A DNA stretch of 64,000 bases from Bacillus sp. S/N-304-OC-R1 (GCF_019749375.1 NZ_JACWFE010000009.1:186001-250000); one strand, 5' to 3'; shown: positions 31,891-42,400, numbered from the stretch's first letter. A program made the numbers and translations. Notes: generated from the sequence alone by a model not told the origin.

Positions 31891-32451
31891 TTACTTAATC
31901 TTGCTAATCGTATCGATAATGTTATCAGCTACAATATGCCACAGTGTTGAATCTTCTAGATAAGACGCTTTAAATTTCTTATACATAGCCATTTGCTTAT
32001 CCTTGAATTCCGGATCTTCTTGAGAAGGAAGCTGACTTCTTTCATGATTCACCATTTCTTGTATTTGCTGTGCACGAGGCCCCCAAACAGCCAACTCTTC
32101 TCCAGCTTGATTGATAAAAATAAAAATGGGAATCGCTCGTGAAGTTCCATTTGTCAAATATTGATCCATCAATTCAAGGTTCTGATCTCTTAAAATGAAA
32201 CGGACTTCCATATTTATTTCTTCAGCGATTTTAAGTAAAATCGGATTATTAAGCAGCGCATCTCCACACCAGTCTTCTGATAGAACAATTACTTTAAAAC
32301 CTTCTTCTTTAAGATGAGCGATTCTTTCTTTTTCTTCTGCCGAAAGAGAAAAGCTTTGGAAAATTTGCTTCATTTCCACTTCATTAACTTTCATATTTTC
32401 AATGTATTGTTGCACTGATAATCCTTTTTCAAACCATTGATTTAATTCCAT
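31891..32451 (-). CDS. thioredoxin-fold protein with single active-site Cys
   Basis: 186 residues. The strand FKVIVLSEDWCGDALLNNP places Cys62 at the thioredoxin active site, but the CxxC partner is Ala65. The rest follows the fold, with cis-Pro in SRAIPIFIFI. Similar YtpP/thioredoxin-like proteins with one Cys occur in Bacillus. Probably a thiol-binding or reductase-like protein; substrate unknown. It lies 12 bases upstream of the NMO gene, so likely co-transcribed. Confidence 0.75.
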   Translation of the reverse strand: MELNQWFEKGLSVQQYIENMKVNEVEMKQIFQSFSLSAEEKERIAHLKEEGFKVIVLSEDWCGDALLNNPILLKIAEEINMEVRFILRDQNLELMDQYLTNGTSRAIPIFIFINQAGEELAVWGPRAQQIQEMVNHERSQLPSQEDPEFKDKQMAMYKKFKASYLEDSTLWHIVADNIIDTISKIK

Positions 32452-32614
32452 AATAGCCCTCCTACATGTTTGAATATTCCCCCTAATTATGTCATATCTC
32501 TTTTCCCTAATGAAATATATAGCTCACACAGACAACCGTTCGTCATTTCACGCACTATTTGGAAGTCATTTCCTAGGAAATTTAGTAGAATCCTGTAATA
32601 AAATTACCACAAAA

Positions 32615-32650
32615 GTCGAAAAGCTGATGGTGATCCCATCAGCTTTAATC
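32615..32650. terminator. bidirectional terminator
   Basis: AAGCTGATGG / CCATCAGCTT, flanked by A and T tracts, overlapping the last codons of the ABC permease gene. Confidence 0.7.
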
Positions 32651-33352
32651 CATCATTCTCTTTCTATAAATAATCACAGCTACTATATAAATAGCAACAA
32701 CCCATGCAAGAATAACAGCAAGATTAAGCCCAATATCTATGAAGCTAGCACCTAATTCATCTTGTGCGGCTAATTCAATTAATTGTGTATTTGGCAAGAA
32801 CTCAGCAGCCTTTAAAATGGGATATTTATCAGCAAATACCCCCAAAGCGGAGCCAAAGGTGAATATTCCCATGAACGGCAATATAACGACAGATGCCTCC
32901 ATCACAGATTTTGTTACTAAACCAAGCACCGTTCCAAGTCCAATATAAAATACAGTCGATAAAGCGATGGCAATAGAAACGGTGAATAGATTAGCAGGCT
33001 TGTATTCTGTTAAAAATGCCCCTGCAATAATGACAATAATTGTCCCGATAAAACTAAGAAGACTTTTTCCAGCTAATATTTCCATCGTGTTTACAGGTGA
33101 TAACATAAGGCCACGCAATGTATTTTTTTCTTTCTCTTCAGCGATAAGAGAACATTGTACATATGCCGCTACTAAACATAAGGTCAAATTTATAATCATA
33201 TAATGCCCACTTATTTCTTTTACTCCAGCTCTCCCATATACAGCAGCCAAAACGAGTGGCATGAATACAGAGGATGCCACAAACATATTTTTCGATAAAT
33301 CTTTATAATCCTTTTGTAAAATAGCGATTGTACGTTTCATAGAAAAAATCAT
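32645..33352 (-). CDS. ABC-2 type permease
   Basis: 235 residues with six hydrophobic segments typical of ABC-2 exporters of the CcmB/NatB-like class. ATG after GGGAGGAAATTATC, overlapping the stop of the ATPase gene by four bases. It forms an export system with the upstream ATPase; substrate unknown. Confidence 0.82.
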   Translation of the reverse strand: MIFSMKRTIAILQKDYKDLSKNMFVASSVFMPLVLAAVYGRAGVKEISGHYMIINLTLCLVAAYVQCSLIAEEKEKNTLRGLMLSPVNTMEILAGKSLLSFIGTIIVIIAGAFLTEYKPANLFTVSIAIALSTVFYIGLGTVLGLVTKSVMEASVVILPFMGIFTFGSALGVFADKYPILKAAEFLPNTQLIELAAQDELGASFIDIGLNLAVILAWVVAIYIVAVIIYRKRMMD

Positions 33353-34197
33353 GATAATTTCCTCCCTGTTACCTCTACAAAAATATCACCAAGTGTAGGC
33401 TCATTTGAATAAATCGATACAACTTTATTTTCTGTCATATAGGCATACATCTCTTGCGCTCCGTTAGGTCCTCGATCAATAATCTTTTTCGAGCCATCAC
33501 TTAACTCTACGGTTAAGGTTGGATCAGCGAATTTTTGGCGCAATGCCTTAGGTGAATCAAGTAATCGAATTTTTCCATCATTTAAAAATGCCACACGGTC
33601 ACAAAGAGTTTCCGCTTCCTCCATATCATGAGTGGTTAAAAAGATTGTCGTCCCTTGCTCCTTTAGATTTTCCATGCCTTTATAAATATGCTTCGTATTA
33701 ACAGGATCAAGTGCAGACGTTGGTTCATCCAGGAACAATAGTTCAGGCTTATGCAAAAATGCTCTTGCTAACGTCACTCGCTGCAGCATCCCTTTTGAAA
33801 GCTTCGACACTGCCTTCTTACTTACTTCTTTTAGATTAACCATTTCTAACACTTCGTCGATGCGGGAATAAGGCACATCGTACAAATCGCAATAGAGCTT
33901 TAAATTATCATATATCGTTAGGCGAACATAAAGCCCGCTATTATCTGTCAGCACACCAATTTTTTTGCGGTAGCTAGCAGCCTTTAATTTCGAAGCTGGT
34001 ACACCAAAAACTAAAGCTTCTCCATCTGTCTGAGCCATCTGAGCAGTTAATATTTTAATGGTGGTCGTTTTTCCGGATCCACTAGGGCCTAAGAAACCGA
34101 AAGTTTCACCCTTTTTTACTTGGAAGGAAACACTTTCTAACGCAATTTGATTTGAAAACATTTTTGCTAAATTTGATACTTCAATAATATTCTCCAT
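33349..34197 (-). CDS. ABC transporter ATP-binding protein
   Basis: 282 residues from the ATG after AGGAGG. Walker A GPSGSGKTT, signature LSKGMLQRV, Walker B LLFLDEPTSALDP and H-loop TTHDM are intact. The C-terminal extension is of the drug/bacitracin exporter type. Regulated with, or by, the LytTR protein encoded next upstream. Confidence 0.92.
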   Translation of the reverse strand: MENIIEVSNLAKMFSNQIALESVSFQVKKGETFGFLGPSGSGKTTTIKILTAQMAQTDGEALVFGVPASKLKAASYRKKIGVLTDNSGLYVRLTIYDNLKLYCDLYDVPYSRIDEVLEMVNLKEVSKKAVSKLSKGMLQRVTLARAFLHKPELLFLDEPTSALDPVNTKHIYKGMENLKEQGTTIFLTTHDMEEAETLCDRVAFLNDGKIRLLDSPKALRQKFADPTLTVELSDGSKKIIDRGPNGAQEMYAYMTENKVVSIYSNEPTLGDIFVEVTGRKLS

Positions 34198-34326
34198 TTC
34201 CATCCTCCTGTGAAGGTTTACTTGACCTGACTCAATCGTATTAAACAACTTAATCCTTCACATTATATTTCCGATGAAAAGAGTGATTATGAAGGTGAAT
34301 GGAGTATTTTTCATGTGGAATGGAGC

Positions 34327-35382
34327 TTATTTTAGCCCTAACATTCCCTTTAGTTCAGCCATTTTTGTTTTCGATAATGGAATAGATGATTTTTTCACAT
34401 CGCCCAACACTAAAGTAAAGCTGTTCCTAGTCCAAGTCACGACTTCACGAACCTTCTGAAGATTCACTATGTAGGAGCGATGACATCTGAAAAATCCATA
34501 TGGATGCAGCCGTTGCTCTAGTTCTGACATTGTGAACACACTTGGATACATTTCCCCTTTAATGAAAATGTTCGACTGCCCATCACTGCTCTCAATATAA
34601 TCAATTTCGGGCGGATCGAATAAAACGATTTTGTCATTTACCTTTGTAGGGATTTTCTCAAAGCGGACAGGCTGGATTATAATTTCCTCGTCCGTCTGCT
34701 TTGCGTCCTCTGTCAAAATCGCCTCTTTGGCATGCTCATCCTCTGATATCACGTCAAGAGTAAGCAGACCTCTCTCATCTAAACGATAAACCCGATTCGT
34801 CACAGAAAGTGCGGTTTCCATATTACTTGTTAGAATTAAGACCGCCTTCCCTTGCTTCTTTAATTGTTCCACTATCTTTAAAAATACACGTTTCGTTTCT
34901 AAATCAATGTTCTGATCAGGCTCTTCAAAAACATATAGAGATGGATTTTGATAGAGTAATCGCCCAAAATGGGCTCTTCGCTTTTCTGAATACGTTAATT
35001 TGCCAAATCGAACATTTTCTTTTGTCTCAAGCCCAACCATTTGAAGGACTTCAGTAAGTGAAAGTTCTGAGTCAAATAACTTTTTATAAAATGATAAATT
35101 ATCCTTTACACTTAATCTCTCATATAAGGCATCCTCTAAGCTGAAAAAGCCGGTCTCTCTTAAATATTTCTTTCTATTTTGTTTTTCCTTTTGCCCATTA
35201 ATGACGATTACACCATCTGTTATTGGCATTTCTCCTATAAGTAATTGTAATAAAACACTCCGTACATTCGTATTTGAATGGATCGCGGCAACCTCACTCT
35301 TCGAAACTTCCAAGCTGAAAGCCGGAAATACTAATGTATGCTCAACATGCTTTTCTAAATCCTTGATTAATAAAATACTCAA
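34327..35382 (-). CDS. LytTR regulator fused to a degenerate ABC ATPase domain
   Basis: About 351 residues. Residues ~1-215 follow the ABC ATPase fold, but Walker A is lost (HSNTNVRS in place of GxxGxGKS) and the signature is altered (LTYSEKRRA). Walker B (LYVFEEPD) and a TSNM H-loop remnant persist. Residues ~250-351 are a LytTR DNA-binding domain (IDYIESSDGQSNIFIKG, FFRCHRSYIVNL). The TTG at 35382 follows AAGGTGAT; the ATG at 35409 has no ribosome site. It probably controls the adjacent ABC exporter. Confidence 0.85.
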   Translation of the reverse strand: MSILLIKDLEKHVEHTLVFPAFSLEVSKSEVAAIHSNTNVRSVLLQLLIGEMPITDGVIVINGQKEKQNRKKYLRETGFFSLEDALYERLSVKDNLSFYKKLFDSELSLTEVLQMVGLETKENVRFGKLTYSEKRRAHFGRLLYQNPSLYVFEEPDQNIDLETKRVFLKIVEQLKKQGKAVLILTSNMETALSVTNRVYRLDERGLLTLDVISEDEHAKEAILTEDAKQTDEEIIIQPVRFEKIPTKVNDKIVLFDPPEIDYIESSDGQSNIFIKGEMYPSVFTMSELEQRLHPYGFFRCHRSYIVNLQKVREVVTWTRNSFTLVLGDVKKSSIPLSKTKMAELKGMLGLK

Positions 35383-35536
35383 ATCTATCACCTTTAAATG
35401 TTTATTCATTTTAGAAGATTACTTGGTAATTATAACCTATTAGAGAGTTATATTCGTTCAATATCAGAAAATGCATGTCACAATTCCTCTTATTAGGCAG
35501 TATTTTATTATTTCTTAGGAAATATTGTCGAATAGA

Positions 35537-35570
35537 AAAAAGCTGATGAGGTTAGTCATCAGCTTTTTTC
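35537..35570. terminator. terminator of gatB, bidirectional
   Basis: AAAAAAGCTGATGA / TCATCAGCTTTTTT, flanked by A6 and T6, directly after the gatB stop. Confidence 0.9.
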
Positions 35571-36998
35571 TTATCTTTTCTTCAATTCCTCTAATAATAA
35601 TTTGTTTACTAACGGAGGATTTGCTTGTCCTTTTGTTGCCTTCATGATTTGTCCAACAAAGAAGCCAACTGCTTTCTCTTTACCGTTTTTATAATCATCA
35701 ATGATTTTCGGATTATTATCCAAAACTTCAGTGATAATTTTTAGAAGTGCTCCTTCATCAGAAATTTGAACTAAACCTTTCGCTTTCACGATTTGCTCTG
35801 CATCGCCGCCGTTTTCAATTAATTCCTTGAAAACAGTCTTGGCAATTTTTGAAGAGATCGTACCGTTTTCAATCAGCTTGATCATGCCAGCAAGACCTTC
35901 AGGTGTCAAAGCCGTTTCAGCGAGCTCTTTCTTTTCTTCCTTTAAATACGCGGAAACATCACCCATAATCCAGTTGGAAGCTTGCTTTGGTTCTGCACCT
36001 GCATTTACTGTTGCCTCAAAGAAATCTGCCGTTTCTTTTACAACCGTTAAAACAGCTGCATCATAAACTGGTAAACCTAGCTCTTCCACATAACGTTTCT
36101 TGCGCTCATCTGGAAGCTCAGGAATTTCCGCACGGATGCGCGCCTTCCAATCTTCATCAATATGAACATCTAATAAATCCGGCTCAGGGAAGTAGCGGTA
36201 ATCCTCTGATCCTTCCTTTACACGCATAAGGATCGTTGTATTTGTAGCCTCATCATAGCGAAGCGTTTCTTGACGAATTTCACCACCAGAAAGAACAATC
36301 TCTCTTTGACGCTTTTCTTCATATTCTAATCCTTTACGAACAAAGTTGAAGGAGTTTAAGTTCTTCAATTCTGTTTTCGTACCGAATTCCTCTTGGCCAA
36401 CTGGGCGAATAGATATATTAGCATCACAGCGCAGTGATCCTTCTTCCATTTTACAATCAGAAACACCTGTATATTGAATGATGGATTTTAGTTTTTCAAG
36501 ATAAGCATATGCCTCATTTGGCGTACGAATATCTGGCTCTGATACGATTTCAATTAATGGCGTTCCTTGGCGATTATAATCCACTAAAGAATAGCCAGCA
36601 CCATGTGTCAGCTTTCCAGCATCCTCTTCTAAATGGATACGAGTGATACCGATTTTTTTCTTATAGCCGTCCACTTCGATTTCAATCCAGCCGTGCTCCC
36701 CAATCGGCTTGTCAAATTGAGAAATTTGGTAAGCCTTTGGATTGTCCGGATAAAAATAATTTTTACGGTCAAATTTTGTCACTGGCGCGATTTCACAGTT
36801 TAACGCCATTGACGCCTTCATACCGTATTCAACGACCTTTTTATTTAGGACCGGAAGAACGCCTGGATAACCAAGGTCAATAACTGTTGTATTTGTATTC
36901 GGCTCTGCACCAAAATGGTTCGGGCTCGCCGAGAAAATTTTTGAATCTGTTTTTAATTCAACGTGTACTTCAAGTCCTATTACCGTTTCAAATTCCAT
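35571..36998 (-). CDS. gatB: Asp/Glu-tRNA(Asn/Gln) amidotransferase subunit B
   Basis: 475 residues from the ATG after GGGGGGAGAAAA; the longer frame overlaps gatA. The N-terminal [19 protein letters not shown] cradle (here [15 protein letters not shown]), the [17 protein letters not shown] kinase core and the C-terminal YqeY-like tail ([13 protein letters not shown]) are all present. It phosphorylates and transamidates mischarged tRNA together with GatA and GatC. Confidence 0.97.
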   Translation of the reverse strand: MEFETVIGLEVHVELKTDSKIFSASPNHFGAEPNTNTTVIDLGYPGVLPVLNKKVVEYGMKASMALNCEIAPVTKFDRKNYFYPDNPKAYQISQFDKPIGEHGWIEIEVDGYKKKIGITRIHLEEDAGKLTHGAGYSLVDYNRQGTPLIEIVSEPDIRTPNEAYAYLEKLKSIIQYTGVSDCKMEEGSLRCDANISIRPVGQEEFGTKTELKNLNSFNFVRKGLEYEEKRQREIVLSGGEIRQETLRYDEATNTTILMRVKEGSEDYRYFPEPDLLDVHIDEDWKARIRAEIPELPDERKKRYVEELGLPVYDAAVLTVVKETADFFEATVNAGAEPKQASNWIMGDVSAYLKEEKKELAETALTPEGLAGMIKLIENGTISSKIAKTVFKELIENGGDAEQIVKAKGLVQISDEGALLKIITEVLDNNPKIIDDYKNGKEKAVGFFVGQIMKATKGQANPPLVNKLLLEELKKR

Positions 36999-37011
36999 TT
37001 TTTCTCCCCCC

Positions 37012-38469
37012 TTACAGTACCGGTTTTTGTTTGTGATGTTCTGTTGCCTGTTCAAAGGCATGTGCCACACGATAAACAGTGCTTTCGTCAAAATGCTTGC
37101 CGATAATTTGCAATCCTAACGGCAGACCATTGTCAAAGCCACATGGAACAGAGATTCCTGGCACTCCTGCAAGGTTCACCGGAATGGTTAAAATATCATT
37201 CGCATACATTGTTAGCGGATCATCAATGTTTTCGCCAATTTTGAAAGCAGGTGTTGGTGTTGTCGGTCCAACAATGACATCATATTTATTAAATACTTCA
37301 TGGAAGTCATTTTTGATTAAAGTACGTACCTTTTGTGCCTTTTTATAATAAGCATCATAATAACCTGAGCTTAATGCAAAGGTTCCAAGCATAATACGGC
37401 GTTTTACTTCATCGCCAAAACCTTCTGCACGAGTCTTTTTGTATAAATCGATTAGGTTTTCAGCATTATCAGTTCTGTATCCGTAGCGTACGCCGTCAAA
37501 TCTTGCAAGGTTGGCTGAAGCTTCAGACGATGATAATAAGTAATAAGTCGCTAACGCATACTTAGAATGCGGCAGGGAAACTTCCTCCCAAGTAGCTCCT
37601 AATTTCTCAAGGACCTTTAGAGCATCTAAGACAGACTGACGAGATGCCTCACTTACTCCTTCTCCTAAATATTCTTTAGGCACTGCAATTTTTAAACCTT
37701 TAATATCGCCTGTTAGCGATTGTACAAAGTTTGGAACCTCGATGTTCGCTGAAGTAGAGTCCATTGGATCTAAACCAGAAATAGCTTGCAGTAAATAGGC
37801 ATTATCTTCAACTGTGCGCGTAATTGGCCCAATTTGATCTAAGGATGACGCAAATGCCACCAATCCAAAACGTGATACACGGCCATATGTTGGTTTTAAC
37901 CCAACAACTCCACAGAAAGAAGCTGGCTGTCTAATGGAGCCGCCAGTATCAGATCCTAATGAAAATAATACTTCCCCAGAAGCAACAGAGGCTGCAGAAC
38001 CGCCAGAAGATCCGCCTGGTACTGTTTCTAAATTCCAAGGGTTGCGTGTTTTTTGATAAGCGGAATTTTCATTGGATGAGCCCATGGCGAATTCGTCCAT
38101 ATTTAATTTACCAATTGTAATCGTTTCCGCATTATGTAATTTATTTACAACAGTAGCATCATAAATAGGATCGAAGTTTTCTAATATCTTACTCGCACAC
38201 GTTGTACGCAAACCTTTTGTCACAATATTATCCTTAACCCCGATTGGCATTCCAAATAGAAGCCCTTTTGATTCATCCGTTCCTAATTTTGCATCTTGCT
38301 TCTTAGCTTGTACACGTGCATTTTCTTCATCTAATGTTAGAAAGGCTTGTACCTTATCTTCAACCTCGCCAATACGCTTGTAGGATTCATCCACGAGGTC
38401 TGTAACGGAAATTTCTTTCTTTTGTAAGAGCTCATGAAGCTCAGACACTTTATGATGGAATAAACTCAT
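37012..38469 (-). CDS. gatA: Asp/Glu-tRNA amidotransferase subunit A
   Basis: 485 residues. Amidase-signature family with the Ser-cisSer-Lys triad: Lys in [10 protein letters not shown], and [16 protein letters not shown] and [15 protein letters not shown]. It produces ammonia from glutamine for the B subunit. Fourteen bases from gatC and thirteen from gatB, so one operon. Confidence 0.97.
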   Translation of the reverse strand: MSLFHHKVSELHELLQKKEISVTDLVDESYKRIGEVEDKVQAFLTLDEENARVQAKKQDAKLGTDESKGLLFGMPIGVKDNIVTKGLRTTCASKILENFDPIYDATVVNKLHNAETITIGKLNMDEFAMGSSNENSAYQKTRNPWNLETVPGGSSGGSAASVASGEVLFSLGSDTGGSIRQPASFCGVVGLKPTYGRVSRFGLVAFASSLDQIGPITRTVEDNAYLLQAISGLDPMDSTSANIEVPNFVQSLTGDIKGLKIAVPKEYLGEGVSEASRQSVLDALKVLEKLGATWEEVSLPHSKYALATYYLLSSSEASANLARFDGVRYGYRTDNAENLIDLYKKTRAEGFGDEVKRRIMLGTFALSSGYYDAYYKKAQKVRTLIKNDFHEVFNKYDVIVGPTTPTPAFKIGENIDDPLTMYANDILTIPVNLAGVPGISVPCGFDNGLPLGLQIIGKHFDESTVYRVAHAFEQATEHHKQKPVL

Positions 38470-38483
38470 CTATGTTTCCCCCC

Positions 38484-38774
38484 TTACTCAAATGTAGCTG
38501 GAACTTTTACTTGTCCGTCTTGGTGTTCTGGTACATTCTTTAGAACCTCGGATTGCGGTAACCCTTTCTGAGGAATATCCTCTCTCATCACATTTTTCAT
38601 ATCAAGTACATGGGATGTAGGCTCAACATGCTCCGTATCTAATTCATTTAGCTGCTCCGCAAAAGAAATCATCGCATCCAGCTGTTTCGTAAACATTTCT
38701 GCATCACTTTCCGTAATAGCCAGTCTTGCCAAATGGGCTACGTGTTTAACTTGTTCAGTAGAAATTCTAGACAA
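38484..38774 (-). CDS. gatC: Asp/Glu-tRNA amidotransferase subunit C
   Basis: 96 residues from TTG at 38774 ([19 protein letters not shown]), after GGAGGTG. The belt subunit that stabilises GatA-GatB; all family blocks ([39 protein letters not shown], in parts) present. First gene of gatCAB. Confidence 0.95.
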   Translation of the reverse strand: MSRISTEQVKHVAHLARLAITESDAEMFTKQLDAMISFAEQLNELDTEHVEPTSHVLDMKNVMREDIPQKGLPQSEVLKNVPEHQDGQVKVPATFE

Positions 38775-38882
38775 TATTCGACACCTCCAAGTGTATAATT
38801 CGATAGACACAATAATATTGATAATATCAAACTTTCACACGTTAAAGCAATATTAAACCTTATGATATCTAACTTCTCTGCC

Positions 38883-38892
38883 ATTTTACCAT
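38883..38892 (-). promoter_or_regulatory. extended -10 of gatCAB
   Basis: Minus-strand ATGGTAAAAT about 110 bases upstream of gatC. No good -35. Confidence 0.4.
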
Positions 38893-38911
38893 GAGATTCG
38901 ACAATACGCAG

Positions 38912-38948
38912 TGCAAAAAAAAGAAACCAGTAATCATACTAGTTCCGC
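38912..38948 (-). terminator. terminator of vanW-family gene
   Basis: Minus-strand hairpin GAACTAGT / ACTGGTTTC followed by a TTTTTTTT tract. Confidence 0.65.
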
Positions 38949-38958
38949 CATTCCATTT

Positions 38959-39798
38959 TTACATTTGTTCATTCATTTCAAGCAACGGCTCATACATCAT
39001 AATCGCATGATTTTCAGTAACATAATCATCGCTTACTAGCTGGTTTTGCCGATTATAAACACGCCTATAAATTTCATTATGGCGGAGGTAGCCTCCCCAA
39101 TAGGCTGGGGTAATCGCATGATTTTTTTCATAAACCTCGTATCGATAAAGAGCCGGCTCCTTGGCACGCCATTCCCCCGCCAAATGAGTATCAGTCAGGT
39201 AAAGATGAAGCTGAAAGGGCTGATTCGTTTCATTTTTTATTTGGAGATCAAGATAATTATACGCGCAAGTGGCTCCGCTTCCAAAAGGCTGGGTACGGTT
39301 AGAATCGGGAAACACATCATAACTGTGCCGATGTCTTTCTGTAACCGTTAACGGGCTATGTAACGTAATCCAATAGATCAAATTGGATAATTGGCATAAT
39401 CCCCCTCCGACCCCTTTTGTAAAGTTTCCATAATGAAGGACCATTCCATCCACATATCCCTTTTTGTATGTAGTCTTCCCCAGCAGTTTCCAATATGAAA
39501 ATGTTTCCCCTGGTCCGATGACGATTTTGTTTAATCTGGGAATCGCTTGTTTTAGATTAATCGTTTTATTGTACTGTAATGACATGTCAACATCTTTTAA
39601 TTTCCTCATTAAAATCGTTTGATGCTTAAATACGGAGTATGGAAAAAGCTCTTCACTTTTCTTTTTCGCATATTTCTTCCCATCCGTTACCCATTCAAAA
39701 TAGCGCCTTACTGTGTAGTAATACTTACCTGCTTGAATGCGCATCGCCGATCTTTTCTTTGGCCTTAAGTCAACTGGATTAACGATTTCTATCACCAC
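38959..39798 (-). CDS. VanW family protein
   Basis: 279 residues. The VanW core is seen in GPGETFSYWKLLGKTTYKKGYVDG, GVGGGLCQLSNLIYW, RHRHSYDVFPD and SGATCAYNYLDL. The family is named after vancomycin-cluster vanW, but its activity is unknown; it may act on the cell wall. No signal peptide or membrane helix is seen. GTG start. Confidence 0.85.
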   Translation of the reverse strand: MVIEIVNPVDLRPKKRSAMRIQAGKYYYTVRRYFEWVTDGKKYAKKKSEELFPYSVFKHQTILMRKLKDVDMSLQYNKTINLKQAIPRLNKIVIGPGETFSYWKLLGKTTYKKGYVDGMVLHYGNFTKGVGGGLCQLSNLIYWITLHSPLTVTERHRHSYDVFPDSNRTQPFGSGATCAYNYLDLQIKNETNQPFQLHLYLTDTHLAGEWRAKEPALYRYEVYEKNHAITPAYWGGYLRHNEIYRRVYNRQNQLVSDDYVTENHAIMMYEPLLEMNEQM

Positions 39799-39885
39799 GC
39801 TTCACTTTTTCATAAAATTTAACATATTTATTAAACTTTTATCAGGGGCTTTAGCATTAAAATAGGAGCCTTTTTCCTGGCCCCT

Positions 39886-40314
39886 TTATCGTTTCGAAAA
39901 TAGCGAGAAAAATCCTTTTTTCTTTTTTGGCTCTATGATCTTTGGTGCTTTCTTTTTCACATAAATCTCTTCCTTATCAATTGCATAATCATAGGCAAGC
40001 GCTAAGCCAATTTCTGAATTGTAGTCTTTATTGGTTACCATTGTATATTCGACTTGATATTTAGCAGCGATTTTCGTGTATTTAGAGAGCTCTTCGTAAT
40101 TCATATTTCCATTTAAGTAGAGATGGGCCTTATTATTATTTTTCAGTGCCTCTTCAACCTGAGGGTAGATGCCTTTCTCTCTGATTTGTGATTGTGTAAG
40201 GGCAATCACAATTCTTTCCCGCAAAGTTCCAAGAAACCTCCGTCTTTCATCCGGCTTTGTCTGCTTCTGACCGTGAATTCCCTGCATAATATAATCATCA
40301 ATATTTTTAGACAT
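39886..40314 (-). CDS. yueI: YueI family protein
   Basis: 142 residues. The DUF1694/YueI pattern (FLGTLRERIVIALTQSQI, YTMVTNKDYNSEIGLALAYDYAID) is complete, and the C-terminus is Lys-rich. Function unknown in the family. ATG after AGCAGGAGG. Confidence 0.85.
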   Translation of the reverse strand: MSKNIDDYIMQGIHGQKQTKPDERRRFLGTLRERIVIALTQSQIREKGIYPQVEEALKNNNKAHLYLNGNMNYEELSKYTKIAAKYQVEYTMVTNKDYNSEIGLALAYDYAIDKEEIYVKKKAPKIIEPKKKKGFFSLFSKR

Positions 40315-40434
40315 GATTCTACCTCCTGCTCGTTAATCCGTACTTTCTATTACAATGCCATATTTTTCATAAGAAGGGCTATTATTATGTATGTATGTTT
40401 GTTAAAAGAGGTGCCTCCATTAAATTTTCGTCAT

Positions 40435-40477
40435 AAAAAAACTGCTGGAACCATATTCATGGAACCTGCAGTTTTCC
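40435..40477 (-). terminator. terminator of mccB operon
   Basis: Minus-strand stem AAACTGCAGGTTCCAT / ATGGTTCCAGCAGTTT followed by TTTT. Confidence 0.92.
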
Positions 40478-40493
40478 GTTTTTATCTCACAAA

Positions 40494-41627
40494 CTAAGAT
40501 AAGGCTTGCTCTAAGTCCTCAATTAAATCTTCGACATCTTCAATTCCTACAGAAATTCGAATCAATCCATCGGTGATACCCAATTCTTGGCGGCGCTCAG
40601 CCGGGATTGATGCATGTGTTGTCCTTGCAGGAACACTGATTAAGCTTTCCACTGCTCCTAATGACACAGCTATCTTATAGTATTTTAATTTCGATAATAC
40701 TTCATCTGCCTTTTCAGCATTTCCGACGTCAAATGAAATCATTCCGCCAAAGCCTCGCGATTGCTTTTTAGCTAACTCGAATTGTGGATGATTTTCTAAA
40801 CCTGGATAAATTACACGAGAGATTCCGCTTTTTCCCGACAGCCATTGAGCAATCGTCCGTGCATTCGTTTCATGCTCTTCCATCCGAATGCCAAGAGTCT
40901 TTGCCCCACGTAATAAAAGCCAGGAATCCTGAGGACCTAATACCGAACCTATGGCATTTTGCACGTAGTGAATTTCCTCTCCAAGCTGCTGGTCTTTGGC
41001 AACAGCTATTCCCGCTAATACATCACTATGGCCGCCTAAATATTTTGTCGCGCTGTGAAGGACAATATCTGCACCTAGTTCAAGCGGATTCTGCCAATAC
41101 GGTGTCATAAAGGTATTATCAACAATTAACCGTAACCCATTAGCCTTTGCCATCTCAGCAATAGCAGCGATATCACTGATTTTTAACAATGGATTCGTTG
41201 GTGTTTCTAGAAAAATAGCACGTGTATTCGTTTGTATCGCTTTCTCTATATTTTCTAGATTCGTAGTATCCACAAAAGTAGCTTCTAAACCTAAACGAGA
41301 AAACACACTGCTTACTACGCGGTATGTACCCCCATATACCTCATCTCCCACTATTATGTGGTCGCCATTATTAAATAATGAAAGAACAGTAGATGTCGCG
41401 GCCATTCCAGATGCAAAGGCACATCCGCGAGCTCCACCCTCTAATTCAGCCATATACACTTCCAAAGCATGGCGGGTCGGATTCCCAGTACGAGAGTATT
41501 CATATCCTTTGTGCTTATCAATTGCTTCCATACTATATGTGCTTACTTGAAAAATCGGTACGGATACGGCACCTGTATGCGGATCTCCGTCAATTCCCCC
41601 ATGAATTAACCGGGTTTTGATTCTCAT
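40494..41627 (-). CDS. mccB: PLP-dependent cystathionine gamma-lyase / homocysteine lyase
   Basis: 377 residues, ATG after AAGGGG (a TTG two codons upstream is also possible). Cys/Met-metabolism PLP family: SATKYLGGHSDVLAG holds the PLP lysine, and GAVSVPIFQVSTYSME and YEYSRTGNPTRHALE match MccB/MetI. Located directly downstream of a TcyABC-type importer, which suggests a role in cystine/cystathionine use. Distinction between lyase (MccB) and synthase (MetI) is not firm from sequence alone. Confidence 0.85.
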   Translation of the reverse strand: MRIKTRLIHGGIDGDPHTGAVSVPIFQVSTYSMEAIDKHKGYEYSRTGNPTRHALEVYMAELEGGARGCAFASGMAATSTVLSLFNNGDHIIVGDEVYGGTYRVVSSVFSRLGLEATFVDTTNLENIEKAIQTNTRAIFLETPTNPLLKISDIAAIAEMAKANGLRLIVDNTFMTPYWQNPLELGADIVLHSATKYLGGHSDVLAGIAVAKDQQLGEEIHYVQNAIGSVLGPQDSWLLLRGAKTLGIRMEEHETNARTIAQWLSGKSGISRVIYPGLENHPQFELAKKQSRGFGGMISFDVGNAEKADEVLSKLKYYKIAVSLGAVESLISVPARTTHASIPAERRQELGITDGLIRISVGIEDVEDLIEDLEQALS

Positions 41628-41643
41628 AACCAATAGCCCCTTC

Positions 41644-42387
41644 TTATGAACAAATTTTATTCAAAAATTGCAGTGTCCGTTCATTTATCGTATTCTCAAA
41701 AATTTGCTGTGGTGTCCCTTCTTCCATAATTATCCCATTATCAATAAATACGATCTTATCTGCAGCCTCACGTGCAAAGTTCATTTCATGAGTGACTACA
41801 ACCATAGTCCTACCCTCTTTAGCCAATTCTTTCATTACTTTCAATACCTCTCCTACTAGCTCGGGATCTAACGCAGAAGTAGGTTCATCAAAAAGCAGGA
41901 CTTTAGGTTCCATCGCCATTGCTCGTGCGATTCCTACACGCTGCTGCTGTCCTCCGGATAGCTGAAAAGGGTAGTGGTTTGCACGTTCCTTTAAGCCTAC
42001 TTTTTCTAGTAAGTGAAGGGCTTTATCACGAGCAAGCTCCTTTGCTAGCTTACGAATGATGACAAGACCTTCCATCACATTTTCCACTGCAGTCATATGC
42101 GGAAATAAATTGTATCCTTGAAATACCATTCCTGTCTGCTGCCGGAACTTAATGACCGTATCTTTTGGAATTGATTTTTTATCTTGAAACTCTAAGGAAA
42201 AGTCCCCTAACTGGATTCCCCCTTTTGTAGGGACTTCAAGTAAATTTAGGCAGCGCAGCAAAGTTGTTTTCCCTGATCCTGAAGGCCCAATTATACAAAC
42301 GGTGTTCCCTTCCTCGACTTTCAAATCAATTCCTTTTAAAACCTCGGTATTTCCGAACTGTTTATGGAGATTCCTTATCTCAATCAC
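41644..42387 (-). CDS. tcyC: amino-acid ABC transporter ATP-binding protein (cystine-type)
   Basis: 247 residues. Walker A GPSGSGKTT, signature LSGGQQQRV, Walker B VLLFDEPTSALDP, H-loop VTHEM, typical of polar amino-acid importers. Order SBP, permease, ATPase equals the B. subtilis tcyABC L-cystine system; substrate inferred from that and from the adjacent sulfur genes. Confidence 0.85.
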   Translation of the reverse strand: MIEIRNLHKQFGNTEVLKGIDLKVEEGNTVCIIGPSGSGKTTLLRCLNLLEVPTKGGIQLGDFSLEFQDKKSIPKDTVIKFRQQTGMVFQGYNLFPHMTAVENVMEGLVIIRKLAKELARDKALHLLEKVGLKERANHYPFQLSGGQQQRVGIARAMAMEPKVLLFDEPTSALDPELVGEVLKVMKELAKEGRTMVVVTHEMNFAREAADKIVFIDNGIIMEEGTPQQIFENTINERTLQFLNKICS

Positions 42388-42400
42388 ATGTGTATCCCCC

